The notes below the pieces were generated by a model, which had not been told where the DNA came from, ran no database searches, and saw nothing but the letters and a program-made list of their open reading frames with translations. 64,000 nt of DNA, taken from Rhododendron vialii (Eukaryota; Streptophyta; Magnoliopsida; Ericales; Ericaceae). The DNA is taken from NCBI RefSeq assembly GCF_030253575.1, contig NC_080566.1, forward strand, positions 8,193,501 through 8,257,500, read 5' to 3'. Below, piece after piece: positions 1 to 10,531 of the stretch. Within the stretch, counting starts at the first letter, position 1; every line of letters starts with the position of its first letter. The position numbers and the translations under genes are program-made.

Positions 1-98
1 AACGATGAACAATTAAATTGGAACGGATGGAGTAGTAAATGGATAACAAAAAATTATTAAATTTTTTCTCTTTGAATAACAAAAATTAGAGGAGGTCA

Positions 99-173
<75 letters not shown>

Positions 174-314
174 ACTATCAACAAACCCACATACTTAGAT
201 TATTCCCAACTCTCTCTTTCTCTCTACTAAAAATGTGTTTTTGATTTATGGACGATTGTGGGACTTCACAGTTAAACTTAGTAATCCTTTAAATGGATAA
301 CAAAAGATGAGGTA

Positions 315-438
315 ACAAGTTTTGGTTATCAAAATTTGATTATTCCATTGATGGTGACAAGTTTGGGTTATCAGAATTTGATTATTCCATTGACGGTGAC
401 AAGTTTTGGTTATCGGAATTTGGTTATTCCATTAGAGA
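315..438. repeat. 42-bp tandem repeat, three copies
   Basis: Three consecutive units (315-356, 357-398, 399-438) start with a variant of ACAAGTTTTGGTTATC and continue with ATTTGATTATTCCATT. The unit is a multiple of three, so a short open frame repeats every 14 residues, but codon use and context give no sign of a gene. Confidence 0.8.
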
Positions 439-931
439 TAGCGTTGGTCTCCAATATTACATGCACATATGATTTACTTTATCACAGAAATACCCCTTTT
501 TCACCGAGAGTGACAGAAGGGGCTAAGTGATACTAAAATGATAGGATAAGGGGGCAAGGTGTAAAATTTTCAGATGAAGGAGGTAAAGTGAAAAAGGGCG
601 ATAGTTTAAGGGGTAACCCTAAAATTATCTGTAATTTTTCATTTTTGGTCTCTTTTTTTGCATTCATCAGTCAGCTCTTTGGCAGTCGAAATGGGCGACG
701 CTTCATTGCGCATGGGGTGATCCCTTGTCTCCTTCCTCTTATCCTACGCACCCATCCTCTGTGCTCCACTGTACTCCTTGTCCTTATCGATCTCCCCCAT
801 CAGTCACAGTGTATACCGAGACCAGCCGCTTTCACAGCAGCCCGATTCCTAGGCTTTCGAATCACCATAACAAATTGCTCTTGTTTTTTGAACTCCGTTG
901 CATTGCTTTTTAGCTGCACTTTGGTTCGAAA

Positions 932-982
<51 letters not shown>

Positions 983-1102
983 GTTTCGGTTTTTGGTGAG
1001 CTGCTTGAGGGTCTCTAGAGAGAGAGGGGAAAGGATTCTGTGAGGAGACAGGAGAGAAAAAGCGAGATTGCAGAAGCACTGTTGTAACGTAGTGTCGGTT
1101 GT

Positions 1103-1105
<3 letters not shown>

Positions 1106-1182
<77 letters not shown>
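1106..1182. repeat. Compound (AT)n-(GA)n microsatellite
   Basis: An uninterrupted AT run at about 1106-1136 passes directly into a GA run to 1182. It lies about 430 bp upstream of the TRM-type start codon, so it may be promoter or 5' UTR sequence. Confidence 0.9.
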
Positions 1183-1188
<6 letters not shown>

Positions 1189-1391
1189 TTGCAGAGGCAC
1201 TGTTTTTTTTTTTGGGTAGGTTTGCAGAGGTACTGTTGCATCGTACCGTTTGGTGGTTGTATTTTTCTGTTCACGCTTTTTGAGTAGTATTGTTAGAGGT
1301 CCTGTGGTTTTCCTCGTGAAAGTAGCGTAAGAGCAGATTATTCGATCATTTGCAATCATGAAAGAGTGAAATGAAGAGAAAGGGAAACTTT

Positions 1392-1422
<31 letters not shown>

Positions 1423-1615
1423 TAGGCCTGGAAAAATGAGGTTCAGGTCACAGAGGTTGTTTTGAGCAAATTTAGGGGATTGTTTGTTCTTATGGATTGC
1501 ATTCTAGTTATTTTGCATTTGGCTTCTTAATTTGCATTTCTAGGGCTGGAAGAGGATTTGGAATTAAGCGAAGTTTCGAACGAGGGTTTGCAATTCGTTC
1601 CTCTGTTTTGGAGCT

Positions 1616-4600
1616 ATGAATGAGAATCCAAGCAAGACGGCGTCGTCGTCGTCGTCTCTAGCCATGACGGAGAAGCGGCCGCAGAGGCCAGGGGGTTGCG
1701 TTGGTATCTTCTTCCAGCTCTTCGATTGGAACCGGAGGTTCGCGAAAAAGAAGCTTTTCTCTAAGAAATTGCTCATTCAAGGTCAGTCTCCTCAAATCAC
1801 ACCATCATTGTTGTTCCAAAGACCATCATTGTTGTTCCAAAGATGCACATATAAAATGGTAAGTGTATATATTTATTCGAGAGGGAAGTAGGAGAAGAGA
1901 CAGTAGAGGGACACAGCTATTTGGAAAGAGTATTGTTTAATCACCAATGTTCCACTTTTAATTTAATGCAACAATAGAAGTGTGATAATCAATTTGTATT
2001 CGCAGTGGGTTCCCACTTACCACAATAAACAAAGGTCTCTTGCATATTTAGGTACTTGTTTATGGGTATAACCTGTGTCATTTGTTTTTATTTTTTATTT
2101 TTGGCTCGGAGAAGGTCAGTAGTGTTAGCTGTAGTAAGTGACGTTTGAACCCCAGTCATGGGAGTTCTACTACCGAGCTACCACCCCACTCGCAACCTGT
2201 GTCATTTGTTGATGAATTTGCATCTTTGACATGAATTCCTGGCATTGGCCTTTTGACTACTTCGTTAATCTTCTTTTTCATGAGTTTAATAAAGAGATGT
2301 GCTATGTTATCATTGTGCATTTTCATTCCTATATCGGAGCCCCTGCCCGTTCAAGAGAAAAATTTACACACAATGGTGCAGGACCTATGACCCACCCCGT
2401 GTGAGAGGGCATTGCAAACAACCGTTGTATCCAAACTTTTTTCGCCACTCAATATGTCTGGTTCAGTCCCTGTATGTACGTGCATCTATATATATGCTCA
2501 TTTTCACTCACATGACTAAACCGCTTTTTTATTTTTTATACGTTAGGTCGTTCAAAACAGTCTTCCAGTAAGTTTGGTGGAGACGAGAAGTTGCCCAAGC
2601 TTCGTTTGGTATGCATTCTTTTCCTCTTGTTTTTCAACCCCATGTTGAGCAGCTTTATTTTCAGGTTCCTAGGGGTAATAGCTAAGATTGTCTGCTTATA
2701 TGACACCTTTCTCCTCTTTATTTTCTGATGGTTTTCTTGATTTGTATGGTTGATAGATTGCCAACGAAAACAGTGGCGGTTTCCCGAATGTGAAGAAAAG
2801 TGGGACATGTAATGATAATCATGACCAAAAGCCCGGAATGCAATCTCCGGGCTTAGTTGCTAAGCTTATGGGTCTGGATTCCATGCCAGCTACAAAACAA
2901 GATAAGTCGAAAAAGGCCTTGTTATTTGAGAGTGGCAGTGATAAAGAAGGTTGCGTAAGTAGTCACGGTAGATCTGATGACGAAGGTTCGAGTTTTGAGA
3001 AAGGAAATACAAAAGGTGAATTGAGGCCTCAGAAACTTCAGAAAACAGGACCTTTGGAACGACAACCGCTAAGTAGGTTTGGAGCGGAGGCATTGCAATT
3101 TAAAAGCGTTTTGGCACAATCAAGAAAGCATCGTTCTAAGCTCCCATCTCCGGTGAAGAGTCCAAGAATGACAACTGGAAGAAATGCATCTAGATTGATG
3201 GATGCTGCTGCTAAAATTTTGGAACCTGGGTTGCAAGCTACAAACAGGGCTAAATCTTCTCTTATTTACCCGAGTACTACGAATCATGTTCCCAAAGATG
3301 AGGCTAAAATGGAGGAAACAATGGTACGGTCACTGGATTTATCAGAAAAGTGCGATTATCGTGTGATTGCCGTCAGGTCATTGCAGGGGCATTCTTGCAA
3401 AAACTGTGGCAGTTTGGTAGATGATGCGGGGTCCAACCCGAATCTGGTGGAACAGCCGTTGCCCTTTGCTTCCTCTGTCCCCAATCATGTCAACGCGTCA
3501 TTTGAAGCATTAGAAAGGAGTAAGCCTAGTCCAGTGATATCCTCCCTTAGGCGAGAAAAGGAGAGAGTTGGTGATAGAATTCAGGAGCAACCCTTCCCTT
3601 TTACTGCTCAAGCAAGGATCAATCCTCGTACTCGTGGTGAAGCCATTTCTAAAAGAAAGCCAATCAATCTAGAAGATGAAAGGTGGCATTGGACAAGCCA
3701 ACAGTGCAAACCTCAAAAGGGCGTACCGTCTTCGATTTATTATAGGCACAACAACCAGAGACAAAATCAGGTACCGGTCACCAGGGATAGAGGTACAACA
3801 AGGTCAAATTTAAGTAGTCTGCAGACCAGTAGAGTTTCATCTGCTGCAAATGCTATTAACAAGTCCAAAGATTTTCTTGCATTCAATGGAAATCTTAGTC
3901 CAGCCCAGTCAAGGATGCCTGTAAAGGTTGATAATTGCAAGGGTAATGCAGAGATGAATTCTTGTAACAGGAGAGAAGGTGGCTTATCCCCAGTGAGGAA
4001 GAGAAGGTCAACCATTGTTAATCAACAGGGTGAAAATTCTGGTTTTGTCAGTTCCACCTTTGCAAAACAAAGAAATTTTACGTGTGATGCAATGACTGGA
4101 ATGGGAATGGGACTTAATACTCACTCTGTGAACTGCACCTGTAGTAGGAGCATAATGGCACAGGAAGAACGTAGTAGAACCAATAGTAGCAAGGACAGTG
4201 GGGTTATTTCTTTCACGTTTAGTTCACCTATGAAGCAGAAGACTGCGAGTGGCATTACTCCTGATAAGACTCCAGAGATATCCATTAAGGATAAAATTGA
4301 TTTGAAGATGAGCATGGAAAAATCATTTGCCTTGAGTGGGGATGCATTAGGTGCCCTTCTAGAAAAAAAATTGAAGGAGTTGACTTGTCAAGAAGAGGAT
4401 GAGTTGGGTACAGGAGGTACTCGACCAAAGAGAACCAGTGCTATGATTCTCCAAGAGCTAATATCTGCCTTAACTGCTGACAGACCAATTTCTCATGATG
4501 ATAACACAGAAAAAGTTTTGCGCCACGCTGATCATTTGTTGAACAAAAAAGTAATGTTTCAGGTTAGTTGCTATTCCTTCGTATTTATGAACTTTTGGAT

Positions 4601-7072
4601 TCTGCTATATTGTGGGTACATTTGTTATTTATGATGTGGTTTCTGTAAAAAATTTACTCAGTTGGATTTGTTTCCCGACTTATATGTAGCTTTATGTATC
4701 TTAAAATGCCTGGTACTTGGTATTTTTGTTGGTAAAGCCATTGCTCTAGCCGGGTACAAATTTTTCTTTATCAAGTGGGAATTAAGTAATGTAAATGTGG
4801 TAAGAACTCTTATTAGTGGACCACTGACTTGTTAAGCGACAAACCAAACACGCCCAGGATAGCACAAAGGAAGAAAATAACCCCAACAAGAAAGCACGGC
4901 ACTTAGTTATATGCAGCTTGGGAAGATTGCCACATCCATGACCGGGACCAATTTGCATTTTTTTCTCAAATGAAGAAGCTAGGGTAGCCATCACATCAAC
5001 GAATTACTGTTATGACCTTTGTACCATTATACTTGGTTTGGCTGCTAGTTGGATCTGTTAATGCAGAGTGAGGTGATCCGTTAATGGAGAGTGTGGTGTC
5101 TAGTACCAAACAAGCTCCACACACCCGACACCTATTACTAGAGAGTTCTTCTATAATATTTTTTTCATTCAAACACCACGAAAGATGCTTCTTTTGAGAA
5201 AATGTATTGCTCTCAGATGCTATGTCCTTATTTCCACATGGATTGTGAGTCCTTTTGAATCCAACAATTTTAGAACACTGGTTTCCTAAGGTTTAGCAGA
5301 GGTTTTGTACATGAATTCTTGTATCCAACAATTTGGTTTTTTTTTTATCGGCAAAAGTGACATTTTATTATATCTCGATAAGGGTACATCGAGCATCCAA
5401 TAAAAAATTGGATGAAACACCTCGTGGGTCAGGCCCAAACACCTAATGGGCCAAACCCCAAAAACAAACACCGGGCCAAGCCTGATCCCAAAAAACCCAA
5501 ACACTCAAACCCTAGCCCCACCCTAACAGCCGCAACCCCAAACCCACCTCACCGTTCACCGACTGATGGCCACCAGTGCCACCTCCAGAAATTTGCGGGG
5601 AGAAGAACTCCCGGAAGCTCTGATCATAGACCTGAGCCCAAGCCTAAGTGACTAACGTTCATCGGCAGCAACACCACCAAGCCTTTATGAAATCTTGACA
5701 GAGATTTGGCAATTCAATAGCAAGGGTTTGTCTTCAAGAGTCAGTATGTTGATTTTCTGTATAGAATGATCATAGAATCTCTTTATTTGCTTGTTAGCGT
5801 TTATGAAATCTGAAGTCCAGAGGAGTATTCAGTTATGATGACTGTCAGAAATCTTGTTCAACAACTTCGGGGTCCTGGGAATTAGTTTACTAGCTAGTTT
5901 TGCTTCTTAAACCCGTTGTTGGAGGTACATAAACTCGTTGACTTGTAACCAGAGTTCAGTTCTTTCTATCTTCATCGCTATTTTGATTTTTGTAGTAAAC
6001 TGAATGTGTCGTTTGGTGTGGAATGGTGATTGAGGGGTGTATCAGCAAACTTTTTAACTGAAGGTATTGTGATTTGGTCTTTATTGTCTCCAGGCCAAAG
6101 AAAAGAACCCTGGGGCTTCGCTTGGTTATTTACGTGACGGTGATCATCTTAGCCCAGGATCTGTTTTGGAAGCTTCTTTTTCAAACGACAGCTGCTTTTC
6201 GAGCAGTGTGGACGATAGCTCAGGTAATGTATCAGAACATAGCACTGAAAATTTACTAAACCATTAATGTTCTTTCACTTATTTGGCATTTCAATTTACT
6301 TGTTTGGACATTTGCATTTCCGGCACCTAATCTGTATCCTGACTCATCGTATTACTACCTTAATGAAGCGGAACCATTACAACCTGATGCAGAGCTTTTG
6401 GATTCGGCAACTTCATTTAGCGAAGGGGGTTATGGCCTTCAGTTGGCGACTAATCTCCTTCAACATATTTCGGATGTATTATACAGCATGTGCTTAGCTG
6501 ACACTGGACTAAAGGGAAGCAAGCTATTTCATGCAGAGGAGGTAATCTTGAACGCTGAATTGATCTTCAGAAGTTCAGACAGAACCGATGATTTTTCTTT
6601 AAGCCAGTTTCTCGTTAATGAGTTGGAAACTCTTGCGAATGGTCTGTTGGCGGAATTTGGTCAGTTTCTTCCTTGTGTTGAGGACACAAAACATGGGAAT
6701 CAGCTCAAGCAATTTCTCTTTGATTGTGTGATAGAGTATTTGAATTCTAGATATGTTCGATACTGTAACTCTGGATTCAGGGCATGGGCAGAAATGCCGT
6801 TATGCACGACAAATGATAAGCTGATTACCGGGATCGTTGGGGAAGTTAGAAGGTGGACGCGACTGGCTGGGAAGATTCCGGACGAGATTATAGAGACGGA
6901 GATGAGTCAGTCCTTGGGGAAATGGACAGATTTTGAAATTGAAGGGTACGAGACTGGTGCTGTAATTGATGTGGAACTGCTGCAGATTCTGGTTGATGAT
7001 ATTGTGATAGATCTCTGTGAGGAAAATATGGGTTTCTCAGGTTCTTATTGTTCAGCTGTTGGTGACTACTGA
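1616..7072 (+). CDS. TRM/LONGIFOLIA-type protein (DUF3741 motif, DUF4378)
   Basis: Five exons: 1616-1781, 2547-2608, 2757-4562, 6094-6223 and about 6369-7072, giving about 955 residues. Residues 1-55 hold a conserved basic N-terminus (GGCVGIFFQLFDWNRR). Exons 2-3 continue with a KFGGDEKLPK / ENSGGFP segment. A VAKLMGL motif lies near residues 108-116 and a DUF4378-type C-terminus (IDVELLQILVDDIVIDL) near 930. In the TRM (TON1-recruiting) family these parts bind the TON1/PP2A machinery that organises cortical microtubules and division planes; that role is inferred from the family. Exon 3 carries most of the low-complexity middle region. The first three introns have clean GT..AG borders. The last intron lacks an obvious acceptor where homology suggests one; the in-frame AG at 6367-6368 is used here. 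Intron 1 carries an antisense SINE and intron 3 LINE-like debris. Confidence 0.88.
2087..2193 (-). mobile_element. tRNA-derived SINE with 17-bp target duplication
   Basis: On the minus strand the element has an A-box-like GGTAGCTCGGTAG and a B-box-like GGGGTTCAAAC, then ends in an A-rich tail (T-rich at 2087-2105 on the plus strand). It is flanked by perfect 17-bp direct repeats AACCTGTGTCATTTGTT at 2070-2086 and 2194-2210. This is the signature of a Pol III-type SINE inserted by target-primed reverse transcription. It lies in intron 1 of the TRM-type gene, antisense to it. It is not a functional tRNA: there is no acceptor-stem pairing and the length is wrong. Confidence 0.85.
5330..5690 (-). 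mobile_element. Probable LINE-like retroposon insertion (antisense)
   Basis: A T-run at about 5336-5347 is followed by ATCGGCAAAAGTGACATT, so on the minus strand the insert ends in TTTTGCCGAT plus poly(A). The same tail motif occurs in several short insertions in this window. The body is GC-richer than the surrounding intron and contains stretches such as GGGCCAAACCCCAAAAAC. No target duplication was found and the far end is uncertain. It sits in intron 3 of the TRM-type gene. Confidence 0.45.
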
Positions 7073-9071
7073 TTCAACAACCGATACCCTCATTCCTAAC
7101 AAGATATAGCATCTCTCTCTGGCTTTTGTTAATGGAACCAGAATGGTATTTTTGTACAAATGGATGGATTTCATCACTGGGGAGAATTTGACGGTGGTGG
7201 TTATTTAATTCTGTAGATGAGCATGGTACTTGTAGTTGCAGACTTGATTACTTGTTGCTTTCAGAACTCTGACCAAATTTGCTGTGATGGTATCTTTCGG
7301 AATGAAGACCAAAATCAGTCACTTATGGATTTTCTTAAATATTCAAATGTACCGAGGAAAAGTGATGTTTGCTGTGCAGTTTAATCATTCTCTAATTTGG
7401 AGGTTTTGTTATTGTGATATTGGTTTGGTTGATTCATAGTTCAATTCATTGTATGGAGCTCCGGCAGTTAATTTCCTGCCATTTGAGAAATTTTTCGGTG
7501 CCGGATGGCTATATCCTACGTGGTATCTGCCCGGCACATCCAGGCCATCCAATATACTTTTGGACAGTTCGAATTGAAACTCTCTCTCTCCTCTTACCTC
7601 AACATTTTATCTCTCATTTTTATCTCTCCAAATTTGAATCGTTCAAAAACGCAATGGATGGCTTGGATGTGCCAAGCGGACATCACGAGGTATCCACTCG
7701 GCGCATAAAAATTTTCCCATTTGGAGAGCCTTGAAATAGGCGTATGGGGTAAAAAAAAAAACTTTTGTCGAAGCCATCAGCAAATTACCAAAAAGTCTTG
7801 TTTATGCCCAAGGAAGTGGAGACAAAGGTGTTGGTGCTTGAGGACCATCAAGTAATAATAGCATCACTTAAGTGTCTCCAACTTACCCCAGCTTCATTTC
7901 TCCAATTCTTTGAAATGAAGAATGCAAGCTCTATTTAATCATACTTCATTTTCATTCTTCAAAGGAAAAGGCTAAAAATAGTGACTTGTCATTATGATTT
8001 AAAAAGTGTATTAAAATTTGTGAAAAATGTATAAAAGTATGTGACTATGTATTGAAAAGTGTAAAATGTGCATTAGAGTCTGTATTTTTTTTTTCCTAAG
8101 CTTATTGACTGCCCAGTGGGGCCTAACTTGGGATATTCCAATTTAATTGATATGAAATTGGTACGATTAGAAATTGTATTCACAATGCCTTTTGAACTCA
8201 TATCAATATTCAGTACATTTAGGTGATATATAAAAGCAAAAAGTAAAATATTGAATGAAAAAATGAGTTCTTAAAGAAATAAATAAGGAAATAATATCTA
8301 CACTCAATTTCTTAAAAGCATAGATCTTTCTTGAGTCGGAGCTGGTGTGAATAGTTGCATTCTACTCTTCATTCTCACTTTTTGAAGTAAAAAATGCTAT
8401 TTGACTCATCAATTTGAAAAGTCCGGCCGAAGATTATGACGTGATATTGAGTTTTAGATATATATATATATAGGTCAGTACAACTCTTAAAATAGAAAAA
8501 AATAAAAAAAATATTTTGCATGTTCTCCTGCCAAACCTATGCGTTCAATCTTTGCCTGCCGTTCTGTTTTAAAATTATATTCCTAAACTTTTCGACATTT
8601 TTTAAACTTTTTTAAGGAACACAAACATAAATATCGACAAATTTAATACCCAAACAAGTCTGAAATAACAAAACAGAAAGTATTTAAAAGGTTAGTATAT
8701 CCTTCAAGGTCCATTAGGAACCTTCCTTTAGGATAATTAATTTTTCGAATCCTGACACATAATCAAAAAAAACTTTCCAATTTCTATTCAGGCCTTTTTG
8801 ATCCACAAAAGGGCCCCACCTCAATAAGAACGTTGGGAAGACTAAAACAAACCCCATCGCCGGCAATTTCTCTCTCTCTCTCTCTCTCTCTCTCCATAGT
8901 CTCTATTAGACCGTTGTGAGCAAATCTCTTTTTAATAAACAAACTCATTGAGACCAGTCCAAATAGAAAGAACCAACAAGAAGAAAACCCAGCACTTCAT
9001 CAAAGCTCTTCCGCAGCAAATAACAAAAAGACAGAAGACAGCAAACAAAAACCTTCACTTCCACCAAAACA
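7073..9071. other. Intergenic region with one inverted-repeat element
   Basis: This holds the 3' flank of the TRM-type gene, an inverted-repeat element at 7498-7706, AT-rich sequence with a short (TA)n at 8459-8472, and a (TC)n tract at 8869-8894 about 180 bp upstream of the next start codon. No other gene is seen. Confidence 0.6.
7498..7706. mobile_element. Short foldback MITE (about 210 bp)
   Basis: The two ends are imperfect inverted repeats about 55 bp long. The best-matching inner part is GGCACATCCAGGCCATCCAA on the left, against the reverse complement of ATGGATGGCTTGGATGTGCC on the right. Flanks on both sides contain an A/T-rich AAATTTTC-like string that could be a diverged target duplication. 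The superfamily is not assigned; Mutator-like is one possibility. Confidence 0.55.
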
Positions 9072-9740
9072 ATGGCAGGGACCAACGGCTCTCTGCACCA
9101 AACCCACATCCCAAGCCAGACCCTCGACCGTCTCTTCACTGCCCTCGATCCCAAATCCCTCATTCTCTCCCACTTCCAGAGCAATCAAGAAAAACCCAAT
9201 TTCCTTCAACTCACGACGGAGAGCTTTGTGATGGAGAGAGGACCCAGGTACAAAGCTTATTCGGATTTGAGAGAATCAAAGCTCAGAATGAAGCAAGCGA
9301 GGAACCAGTCGACGGAAAAAGAACCGAGTTTGTCTCCACCCAAGAAACAGGCGAAACAGGGGATTTTTCCCCGGAAAACGGGGTCCTCTGTTTTGGCACA
9401 ATCGGTGCCGGACTTTGCGGCGGTGGTGAGGAAAGAGAACCGGAAGCCGCCACCGGGCATGATGCCGGTGATGATGGAGAAGAAGTCGTTGACGCCTCCG
9501 GCGAAGAACTCGAAGAAGGCGTTGTACGGGGCCGGGGCAGGATCGGGGAGTAAGTCCGTGAATTCAGGGGAGAAGAGGAGCGGTGGGATTATGATGGGGA
9601 GGAAGAGTTATGCTTGTATGGAGGAGTTGAAGGGGTTTTCGGCGGCCGCAGCGAACGCGATCAACGGAGAAAACCGGGGAGGGAGGAGTGGTAGAGGAGG
9701 GGGTGTTGGTAAGACTGTTTTGGGGTACAGACAGTATTGA
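9072..9740 (+). CDS. Basic single-exon protein of unknown function, 222 aa
   Basis: An intronless frame starts at the ATG following AAAACA. The 222-residue product is rich in Lys, Ser, Gly and Pro. The N-terminal third is conserved-looking (TLDRLFTALDPKSLILSHFQ, then MERGPRYKAYSDLRESKLRMK). The middle is basic and Pro-rich, and the tail is Gly/Arg-rich (GGRSGRGGGVGKTVLGYRQY). No catalytic domain, signal peptide or membrane segment is visible. The MERGPRYKAY..LRESKLR block recalls a small plant family of uncharacterised proteins that may include ASG8, but I cannot confirm this. The leader holds a (TC)n tract. The GC content of the frame is much higher than that of its flanks, which supports coding. 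An overlapping frame at 8948-9553 is a shadow. Confidence 0.75.
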   Translation: MAGTNGSLHQTHIPSQTLDRLFTALDPKSLILSHFQSNQEKPNFLQLTTESFVMERGPRYKAYSDLRESKLRMKQARNQSTEKEPSLSPPKKQAKQGIFPRKTGSSVLAQSVPDFAAVVRKENRKPPPGMMPVMMEKKSLTPPAKNSKKALYGAGAGSGSKSVNSGEKRSGGIMMGRKSYACMEELKGFSAAAANAINGENRGGRSGRGGGVGKTVLGYRQY

Positions 9741-10531
9741 ATTTGGTGGAGGGGTTCATGTTCAAATTTCTTGAAGGATTTTTTTCCTTCTAATTTTCTG
9801 ATATTTTTTATGATATTTTTTGATTGTTTGATTTTGGTTTGATTTCCCAGAGAAAAATCATGAGGTCTGCATTTTTTTCTGGGTTTCTTTGTAAAGGTTT
9901 CAGCTGAGTCTGATAATATACAGAGTATTCTATGTTGTGCTACTCTGATCTTTTAGTAGAGATTTTGGTCAACCTTTTTTTCTGCCCGTTTAAAAGTAAC
10001 ATTTTCCTTGTTTTCAATTTACTTTTTTCTCGATCTTTAGCAGCCGGGCTGTGCTTATACCGATTGCTGTTATTAGACAAGGACTCAAGTACCTGAAATT
10101 TCTCATATTTCTGAGATCGTGTGGACTGGTCTCTTGGAATTCGAACTATTTATTTGTCGAAGTTTTTATGATCAATTTATGAGAAATCGCAACGCACACT
10201 CCCCTTCTTCAAAGGCTTTTCTTATCGGTCGATGGTATCAGAGCAACTTCGTGAAATTTCTCATATCAGAGCACCTTTGTCGAAGTTTTTGTGTAATAAT
10301 ACAAATCGTGACAAACTGTTTGAATAGAGATATACAATTGAGCTTTCACCTTTCACATAGCAGAAAACAGTGCAAAGAACTAACTTCAAAAGCACCATTA
10401 TCAGAATGGGAGAAAGATGGTACAGAACAAGAAAATCTAGATAGATACAATAGAAATCGACAGTTTGTGCTACAAACATAACTGATAAATTGCTGCTTAT
10501 GCGCTTTTGGCAACCCTTTTGGGACTGGTAG
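9741..10531. other. Convergent intergenic region
   Basis: Sequence between the plus-strand unknown gene and the 3' end of the minus-strand peptidyl-tRNA hydrolase gene. It should contain both 3' UTRs. No repeat structure or gene was recognised. Confidence 0.5.

Larger units (their letters stand above)
1..1615. other. Gene-free leader with simple repeats and a 42-bp minisatellite
   Basis: No convincing protein gene is visible here. The stretch holds a pure (CT)n tract at 101-169, a three-copy 42-bp direct repeat at 315-438, a second (CT)n tract at 939-975, an (AT)n run joined to a (GA)n run at 1106-1182, and a (GA)n run at 1397-1423. The segment from about 900 onward probably holds the promoter and 5' UTR of the gene starting at 1616; CT/GA tracts near plant transcription starts are common. 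Open frames here are low-complexity translations of the dinucleotide repeats. Confidence 0.6.

Noticed and set aside
936-1359. Minus-strand frames rich in Ser-Leu and Tyr-Ile repeats
   Set aside because: Pure products of the CT/GA and AT microsatellites.
2087-2193. tRNA gene candidate
   Set aside because: Box A/B-like motifs exist, but no cloverleaf, and the 17-bp duplication plus A-rich tail show a SINE.
8948-9553. 201-aa frame overlapping the gene at 9072
   Set aside because: Different frame of the same GC-rich exon; the 9072 frame has a better start context and conserved-looking blocks.
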